NCBI GenBank assembly: GCA_049282455.1
Contig: JBAPUB010000145.1
Span: 1 to 38,585, forward strand
Source: JBAPUB01 sp049282455
GTDB taxonomy: Bacteria > Actinomycetota > Actinomycetes > JAHEKZ01
Reading direction: 5' to 3'
Length of the DNA stretch: 38,585 nt
Of this stretch, positions 33,099 to 38,585 are shown one piece after another. The notes under the pieces were generated by a model that saw nothing but the letters and a program-made list of their open reading frames with translations, had not been told where the DNA came from and did not search any database. Both the position numbers and the translations under genes were made by a program. Positions within the stretch are counted from its first letter, which is position 1. Each line of letters starts with the position of its first letter.

Positions 33099-35629
33099 AC
33101 CGAGGACTCGACTGCCGCCTCCTCCGACGGTGCGGCAGCTTCGGCCAGAGCCGAGGCCTTGGCGATCGATGCCACAGCGGCAGCCGCAGCGGCTGCGGCA
33201 GCGGCGGCCGCCTCCTTGTCCGCGGCCGAGGTGCTGTCGTCGGCCTTGGCCGCCCCTCGCTTGCGGCGGGCCGGCTTGGCAGAGGCCTTGGGCTCGCTGC
33301 GGGAGCCCTTGGGCTCGACCGGGTCGGTGTGGACCAACCGGCCTCGTCCGTTGCAGGCCTCGCAGGGCGTCGAGAACGTGTCGAGCAGTCCCTGACCGAC
33401 CCGCTTGCGGGTCATCTGCACCAGGCCCAGCGACGTGACCTCGGCGACCTGGTGCTTGGTCCGGTCCCGACCCAGCGACTCCAGCAGACGTCGAAGGACG
33501 AGCTCACGGTTGCTCTCGAGCACCATGTCGATGAAGTCGATGACGATGATCCCGCCGATGTCCCGCAGCCGGAGCTGCCGCACGATCTCCTCAGCGGCCT
33601 CGATGTTGTTCTTGGTGACCGTCTCCTCGAGGTTGCCGCCGGACCCGGTGAACTTGCCGGTGTTGACGTCGACGACGGTCATCGCCTCGGTCGGGTCGAG
33701 GATCAGGTAGCCGCCGCTCGGCAGCCAGACCTTGCGGTCCAACGCCTTGGTGAGCTGCTCGTCGATGCGGTGGGCGGTGAAGACGTCGGCCGGGTCGGTC
33801 CACTTCTGCAGTCGAGGGACCAGGTCCGGGGCCACCTGACCGAGGTAGCCCTCGATGGTGTCCCAAGCTCCTGATCCACTCACGACCAGGGACGCGAAGT
33901 CCTCGTTGAAGATGTCGCGAATGACGCGGACGGTCAGGTCGGGCTCCTCGTACAGCAGCGCCGGTGCCTGGGCCGACTCGGCCTTCGAGGCGATCTCCTC
34001 CCACTGGGCGGACAGCCGGGCGACGTCCCTCTCGAGCTCCTCCTCGCTGGCTCCTTCGGCGGCCGTGCGCACGATGACGCCGGCGTCGTCGGGGACCACG
34101 CGCTTGAGGATGCCCTTCAGCCGGGTGCGCTCCTTGTCGGGCAGCTTGCGGCTGATGCCGGTCATGGAGCCGTCGGGGACATAGACCAGGTAGCGGCCCG
34201 GAAGCGACACCTGGGCCGTGAGGCGGGCACCCTTGTGCCCGATCGGGTCCTTGGTCACCTGGACCAGGACGGCGTCCCCGGACTTCATCGCGTGCTCGAT
34301 CCTTCGCGGCTGACCGTCGAGCCCGGCGGCGTCCCAGTTGACCTCGCCGGCGTACAGGACGGCGTTACGGCCGCGACCGATGTCGACGAAGGCGGCTTCC
34401 ATGCTGGGCAGAACGTTTTGAACCCGGCCGAGGTACACGCTGCCGGCCATCGACGCCGTCGACTCTCGGGCGACGTAGTGCTCGACCAGGACACCGTCCT
34501 CCAGGACGCCGATCTGGGTCCGGTCGTCGGTCTGCCGGACGACCATCACCCGCTCGACCGACTCACGGCGGGCCAGGAACTCCGACTCGGTCAGGACCGG
34601 TGGGCGGCGGCGCCCCTGCTCTCGTCCTTCACGCCGGCGCTGCTTCTTGGCCTCCAGGCGGGTCGATCCCTTGACGCCGCTGATCCCTGACTTGTCAGCG
34701 TCGCTGGACTTCTTGCGCGGCTCGCGGACGTGCACGACCGTGCGCTCGGGGTCGGCACCGTCTTCGCCTCCGCCGTCGGCGGAACCGTCGCCGGAACCAC
34801 CGCGACGGCGACGCCGCCGACGCCGACGCGACGAGCTCGACGTCTCGCCCTCAGCCGTGTCGCCGGAGTCGCCCGCATCAGCCGACTCCCCCTCGACCGA
34901 CGCGTCGTCTGTGTCATCGCCGGACTCGTCCTCGGTCGAGCCGTCGGCCTCGCCCGATCGTGAGCGACCTCGTCGTCCGCGGCCCCCACGGCGGCGGCGG
35001 CGGCGCGAGGCCTCACCCTCAGCTGTGTTGTCGGTGTCGTCGGTGCTGTCGGCGTCGCTGGGTTCCTCCGCTTCGGCCCGGTCGGACGCCTGCTCGGAGA
35101 CGTCAGCGTGCTCGGCTGCACCCGCTGAGTCCGCGTGTGCTGCCTTCTTGGCGCCCCGGCGCCGGGGCGCGGTCGTCACCGGCTCGGGTGGCTGGAACAG
35201 GGCCGTCGCCGCGGGCGCGGCCACGACGGGCTCGGCAGCTGCTGGCTCGACCTCGGCAGAGAACGCCGCGGCAGGTGTGGAGCGCTTGCGAGTCCGTTTG
35301 GGCTTGTCCGGCGCGGGCTCGGTCGGCTCAGCGCTCGCGTCGGCGGCCCCAAGGTCGGGGGCCAAAGGGTCGGTGGACACCGCCTTGGCGGTCCGCTTGC
35401 GCTTGGGCGCGGCCGGCTCCTTGGTGGGGGCCTTGGTGGCTGACTGGGTGGGTGCTGGAACCTCGACCTGCTCGGCCGGCGGGCCGGCAGGCCGGCTGGC
35501 CGCACGGCGCCGGCTCGGGCGGGTGGCCGCCTTGGGTGCTTGTGCGGCGCTGTCGGGGCTGTCGGGGCTGTCGCTGCTGCTGGTGGACTTCTGGTCGGTG
35601 GTGCTGGTGGTTCGCTCGTCGTCGAGCAT
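33095..35629 (-). CDS. Ribonuclease E/G family endoribonuclease
   Basis: An 844-residue actinobacterial RNase E/G, the endonuclease of mRNA decay and rRNA/tRNA processing. The long N-terminal arm (about 1-360) is disordered, with Pro/Ala/Lys-rich stretches and two Arg blocks, RRRRRRGGRGRRGRSRSG and SSSSRRRRRRRRRGGSG, flanked by very acidic segments. The catalytic core follows: an S1-like domain (YLGRVQNVLPSMEAAFVDIG, near 396), the DNase-I-like part with VVDVNTGKF (Asp near 653) and VIDFIDMV (Asp near 697), and the zinc-link CEACNGRG near 757. The tail ends with about twelve alanines and a coiled-coil-like end. Start ATG 35629. A two-hairpin region lies upstream. Confidence 0.93.
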   Translation of the reverse strand: MLDDERTTSTTDQKSTSSSDSPDSPDSAAQAPKAATRPSRRRAASRPAGPPAEQVEVPAPTQSATKAPTKEPAAPKRKRTAKAVSTDPLAPDLGAADASAEPTEPAPDKPKRTRKRSTPAAAFSAEVEPAAAEPVVAAPAATALFQPPEPVTTAPRRRGAKKAAHADSAGAAEHADVSEQASDRAEAEEPSDADSTDDTDNTAEGEASRRRRRRGGRGRRGRSRSGEADGSTEDESGDDTDDASVEGESADAGDSGDTAEGETSSSSRRRRRRRRRGGSGDGSADGGGEDGADPERTVVHVREPRKKSSDADKSGISGVKGSTRLEAKKQRRREGREQGRRRPPVLTESEFLARRESVERVMVVRQTDDRTQIGVLEDGVLVEHYVARESTASMAGSVYLGRVQNVLPSMEAAFVDIGRGRNAVLYAGEVNWDAAGLDGQPRRIEHAMKSGDAVLVQVTKDPIGHKGARLTAQVSLPGRYLVYVPDGSMTGISRKLPDKERTRLKGILKRVVPDDAGVIVRTAAEGASEEELERDVARLSAQWEEIASKAESAQAPALLYEEPDLTVRVIRDIFNEDFASLVVSGSGAWDTIEGYLGQVAPDLVPRLQKWTDPADVFTAHRIDEQLTKALDRKVWLPSGGYLILDPTEAMTVVDVNTGKFTGSGGNLEETVTKNNIEAAEEIVRQLRLRDIGGIIVIDFIDMVLESNRELVLRRLLESLGRDRTKHQVAEVTSLGLVQMTRKRVGQGLLDTFSTPCEACNGRGRLVHTDPVEPKGSRSEPKASAKPARRKRGAAKADDSTSAADKEAAAAAAAAAAAAVASIAKASALAEAAAPSEEAAVESSV

Positions 35630-35649
35630 CCGGGTGATCTCCCGTCAGG

Positions 35650-35702
35650 GCCAGGCCCGCGAGTTCGCCGGCCTGGCCAGTTCTGGGGCCCCCGTAGGGG
35701 CC
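35650..35702. promoter_or_regulatory. Two hairpins in the RNase E 5' region
   Basis: GCCAGGCC (35650-35657) with GGCCTGGC (35670-35677), 12-nt loop; and GGCCCC (35687-35692) with GGGGCC (35697-35702), loop TACG on the minus strand. They lie 21-73 nt upstream of the RNase E start in the 127-nt gap after the preceding stop. There is no T-run, so a leader structure rather than a terminator. Confidence 0.6.
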
Positions 35703-35756
35703 AAAGCCTGAGTGTGCCTGCGACCTGGCCTGCGCGTGGCCCGCGCCGTGCCGTGG

Positions 35757-36521
35757 TCAGAGGCCGACGGCGTCCGGGCCGCTCGTGCGATCGGGGACCA
35801 AAGGATCGGTCACCATTGCGTCTGTGAGCAGGCCCTGCGCCAGCCGGGTCACCCGTGGGGGTGTCGGCGGCGTCAGGCCCGCCACCGCATGCAGGGCGGA
35901 GAGCACGTCGTCGGGTCGGACAGCGGGTGTGAGGTGCCGAACGACCACTCGTAGTATCGCACAGCCGGGGCGCGGGCTTGAGGCCACCGACTCCTCCACC
36001 GCGAGTCGGACCACCGCCACCCGCGCGTCGAACGACCGTATTCCGGACTTGGTCAACCGCTCGACGGTGACCTCGTCCGCTGCGAGGAAACGGTCGGCCG
36101 CCGCTGTGGCGGCTTCCACCGAGACGCCCGGAAGCTCGATGAGCCAGTCGGACGCCTCCAACCGGTCGGCGAGCGATCCGCCGGCGGACTCGACCACCTC
36201 GACGACGTCCAGACCGGCGGGCAGGGCGGCGTCCAACGCCTTGCCGACTGCAGCCGGGTCGAGCCGCGCGGTCACGGCGATCTCGAGGTACTCCGCCTCG
36301 CTGGCCGACCCGGTCGCGGCTGCGCCGGCGTAGGACACCTTCGGGTGCGGGCTGAACCCGACGCTGTAGGCCATCGGCACGCCGGCGCGGCGAAGAGCCC
36401 TCTCGAAAGCGCGCTGGAAGTCGCGGTGGCTGGCGAACCGCAACCGGCCGCGCTTGGCGTAGCGGACGCGCAGCTTCTGGACCGTGGGGATGACCTCACG
36501 GTCAGGGGGACGACGAGCCAT
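35757..36521 (-). CDS. TIGR03936 family radical SAM-associated protein (DUF2344)
   Basis: A 254-residue partner of the TIGR03960 radical SAM protein. Typical start KLRVRYAKRGRLRFASHRDFQRAFERALRRAGVPMAYSVGFSPHPKVSYA (described by its pieces, residues about 16-65). There is no cysteine cluster, so it is not itself a radical SAM enzyme. Some bacteria fuse it to the TIGR03960 protein; here the genes are separate, with a nine-base gap. Function unknown; a role in tRNA or rRNA modification has been suggested by its neighbours. Start 36521 is used. Confidence 0.88.
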   Translation of the reverse strand: MARRPPDREVIPTVQKLRVRYAKRGRLRFASHRDFQRAFERALRRAGVPMAYSVGFSPHPKVSYAGAAATGSASEAEYLEIAVTARLDPAAVGKALDAALPAGLDVVEVVESAGGSLADRLEASDWLIELPGVSVEAATAAADRFLAADEVTVERLTKSGIRSFDARVAVVRLAVEESVASSPRPGCAILRVVVRHLTPAVRPDDVLSALHAVAGLTPPTPPRVTRLAQGLLTDAMVTDPLVPDRTSGPDAVGL

Positions 36522-36530
36522 GTCGCCGGC

Positions 36531-38483
36531 TCAGTCGCCCAGCAGAGCAGCGGCGGCCGCCACCCCTCCGACAGCGGTCAACGGGAGCAGCTTCTGCCCG
36601 GTCGGGCCGACCTGGATGTGCGTGTCGAGCTGCGGGCACACTCCGCAGTCGAAGCAGGGGGTCCAGCGGCAGTCCTCGACCTCGACGTCGTTGCGGGCGT
36701 CCTGCCAGTCCTCCCACAGCCAGTCCTTGTCGAGGCCGCTGTCGAGGTGGTCCCAGGGCAGCACCTCGGCGTACTCGCGGTCGCGAACCGTGTACCAGTC
36801 GACGTCGACGACGGAGTCGGCGAAGGCCGTGTCGGCTGCCTGCATCCACCGGTCGAAGGAGAAGTGCTCGCTCCACCCGTCGAACCGGCCACCGGCCAAC
36901 CAGACCTCACGGATCACCTCACCGACGCGTCGGTCGCCTCGCGAGAGCAGCCCCTCGACGATCCCTGGCTTCCCGTCGTGGTACCTGAACCCGATGGACC
37001 GGCCATAGCGTTTGTTCCCACGGATGGCCTCGCGCAGCTTGGCCAGTCGCGCGTCGGTGGTCTCGTGGTCGAGCTGGCCGCACCACTGGAACGGCGTGTG
37101 CGGCTTGGGGACGAAGCCACCGATCGAGACGGTGCAACGGATGTCGTTGCGGCCCGACACCTTGCGACCAGTCTCGATGACCTTGCTCGCGAGGTCGGCG
37201 ATCTGCAGCACGTCGTCGTCGGTCTCGGTAGGAAGGCCACACATGAAGTAGAGCTTCACCTGGCGCCAACCGTTGCTGTAGGCCGCCGCCACTGTCTGAA
37301 TCAGGTCGTCCTCGCTGACCATCTTGTTGATCACCCGTCGGATGCGCTCGCTGCCTCCCTCGGGAGCGAACGTCAGCCCGGAGCGACGACCGTTTCGAGT
37401 GAGCTCGTTGGCCAGATCGATGTTGAACGCGTCGACCCGGGTGCTCGGCAGCGACAGCGACGTGTTGGTGCCCTCGTAGCGATCCGCCAGGCCTTTGGTC
37501 ACCTCGGCGATCTCGCTGTGGTCGGCGCTGGACAGACTGAGCAGTCCGACCTCCTCGAAGCCGGTGGCCTGCAGCGACTGCTCGACCATCTCGCCGATCC
37601 CGGTGATGCTGCGCTCACGCACCGGACGGGTGATCATGCCGGCCTGGCAGAACCGGCAGCCCCGCGTGCATCCCCGGAAGATCTCCACGCTGGCCCGCTC
37701 ATGCACGCTCTCGGCCATCGGCACGAGCGGGGTCTTCGGGTAGGGCCACGCATCGAGGTCCATCACCGTGTGCTTGCTCACCCGCCAGGGAACGCCGGGA
37801 ACGGTCGGGACGACGCGCTTGATCCGGCCGTCGGGAAGGTACTCGACGTCGTAGAACGACGGGACGTAGACCACGCCGCTGCGGGCGAGGCGCAGCAACA
37901 GCTCGGGTCGGCCGCCCGGTTCTCCTTCGGCCTTCCAGCCGCGCACGATCGTCGTGATGTCCAGGACGGCCTGTTCGCCGTCGCCCAGTACCGCCGCGTC
38001 GATGAACGCGGCAATCGGCTCGGGATTGAAGGCAGCGTGGCCGCCGGCGAGGACGATCGGGTGCGACGCGTCGCGGGCTGCGGCGTCGAGCGGGATCCCG
38101 GCCAGATCGAGTGCCGTGAGCAGGTTGGTGTAACCGAGCTCGGTCGAGAAGCTGACCCCGAGCAGGTCGAACGCCCCCACCGGCCGGTGGCTGTCCACCG
38201 TGAACTGCGGGACCTGGTGCTCGCGCATCAGTGCCTCGAGGTCCGGCCAGACCGAGTACGTCCGCTCGGCGAGCACGCCTTCGACCTCGTTCAACACCTC
38301 GTAGAGGATCTGGACCCCCTGGTTGGGGACTCCGACCTCGTACGCGTCGGGGTACATCAGCGCCCAACGGACGTCGCAGGCGTCCCAGTCCTTGGACGTG
38401 GCGTTCAGCTCACCGCCGACGTACTGGATGGGCTTCTGCACACGCGGGAGCAGCGTCTCGAGCCGGTCGAACACGGACTCCAC
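36531..38483 (-). CDS. TIGR03960 family B12-binding-domain radical SAM protein
   Basis: A 650-residue radical SAM protein of unknown reaction. The N-terminal part (about 1-200) is a B12-binding-like Rossmann region with VRWALMYPDAYEVGVPN and GGHAAFNPEPIAAF. The cluster motif CTRGCRFC (CxxxCxxC) is near residue 272, and the SAM core includes LTFAPEGGSERIR. The C-terminal part has four to five Cys, including CRWTPCFDCGVCPQ, probably a second metal site. The frame opens at TTG 38501, but GTG 38483 has AGGAAGG exactly five bases upstream and begins VESVFDRLETLLPRVQKPIQ, the family start; I use this. A possible -10 TAGGAT (38525-38530) lies upstream. Confidence 0.9.
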   Translation of the reverse strand: MESVFDRLETLLPRVQKPIQYVGGELNATSKDWDACDVRWALMYPDAYEVGVPNQGVQILYEVLNEVEGVLAERTYSVWPDLEALMREHQVPQFTVDSHRPVGAFDLLGVSFSTELGYTNLLTALDLAGIPLDAAARDASHPIVLAGGHAAFNPEPIAAFIDAAVLGDGEQAVLDITTIVRGWKAEGEPGGRPELLLRLARSGVVYVPSFYDVEYLPDGRIKRVVPTVPGVPWRVSKHTVMDLDAWPYPKTPLVPMAESVHERASVEIFRGCTRGCRFCQAGMITRPVRERSITGIGEMVEQSLQATGFEEVGLLSLSSADHSEIAEVTKGLADRYEGTNTSLSLPSTRVDAFNIDLANELTRNGRRSGLTFAPEGGSERIRRVINKMVSEDDLIQTVAAAYSNGWRQVKLYFMCGLPTETDDDVLQIADLASKVIETGRKVSGRNDIRCTVSIGGFVPKPHTPFQWCGQLDHETTDARLAKLREAIRGNKRYGRSIGFRYHDGKPGIVEGLLSRGDRRVGEVIREVWLAGGRFDGWSEHFSFDRWMQAADTAFADSVVDVDWYTVRDREYAEVLPWDHLDSGLDKDWLWEDWQDARNDVEVEDCRWTPCFDCGVCPQLDTHIQVGPTGQKLLPLTAVGGVAAAAALLGD

Positions 38484-38524
38484 GAGGACCTTCCTGGCCA
38501 AACGGACGAGCTGCGGTGCCCTGG

Positions 38525-38530
38525 ATCCTA
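38525..38530 (-). promoter_or_regulatory. Possible -10 box of the TIGR03960 gene
   Basis: TAGGAT on the minus strand, predicting a start near 38518 and a leader of about 35 nt with the AGGAAGG site. No convincing -35. The rest of 38502-38585 holds no gene that I can see. Confidence 0.35.
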
Positions 38531-38585
38531 CGTCGGTCGGCGCCGGACCACCCCTCGGCGTGGGAGGGCCAGTACAGGGGCCAGT

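Overview
The window is a high-GC chromosomal segment of an actinobacterium. The gene order (phoH-HIT-rsmE-dnaJ-hrcA, hemW, lepA, rpsT, holA-comEC-comEA, leuS, rsfS-nadD, proA-proB-obgE-rpmA-rplU-rne-TIGR03936-TIGR03960) is the conserved actinobacterial housekeeping layout. GTG/TTG starts are frequent and 4-nt start/stop overlaps are common. Protein style suggests Micrococcales (Intrasporangiaceae/Dermatophilaceae-like), but this is judgement, not a computed placement. Almost everything lies on the minus strand. I see no insertion sequence, prophage, CRISPR array or rRNA.

Layout from left to right. 1-3830: a heat-shock and RNA/translation operon read leftwards (hrcA, dnaJ, rsmE, HIT protein, 5' part of phoH) behind a perfectly symmetric CIRCE operator. 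3900-5175: two plus-strand genes (DUF3097, DUF4870). 5172-10764: hemW, an MBL-fold hydrolase, a long-chain acyl-CoA ligase and lepA, all leftwards. 11069-11344: rpsT, divergent from lepA. 11416-17322: holA, comEC, comEA, plsY and degV. 17330-19965: leuS with a leader region that looks like a ribosome-dependent leucine attenuator. 20025-21152: a membrane GGDEF protein.

21284-24434 is the only accessory-looking part. It holds a ribbon-helix-helix-like protein behind three tandem 8-bp GTAA repeats, a DUF6325 protein, a SHOCT protein, a methyltransferase, a 60-residue membrane-anchored protein and a small multi-pass membrane protein. 24596-27901: tRNA-Ala(GGC), a histidine phosphatase with a probable CTG start, rsfS, a LytR_C-domain protein, nadD and a 46-residue membrane protein that is easy to overlook. 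27991-32574: proA, a conserved hypothetical, proB, obgE and rpmA. 32597-38483: rplU, whose leader carries three 14-bp repeats, RNase E/G, and the TIGR03936/TIGR03960 pair.

The most interesting signals are regulatory and short. They are the leuS leader peptide MRVQLLLTEPR, apparently on a leaderless transcript and followed by a terminator hairpin; the tandem GTAA boxes before the ribbon-helix-helix gene; the rplU leader repeats; and two hairpins in the RNase E 5' region. No wholly new multi-gene system could be demonstrated from sequence alone.
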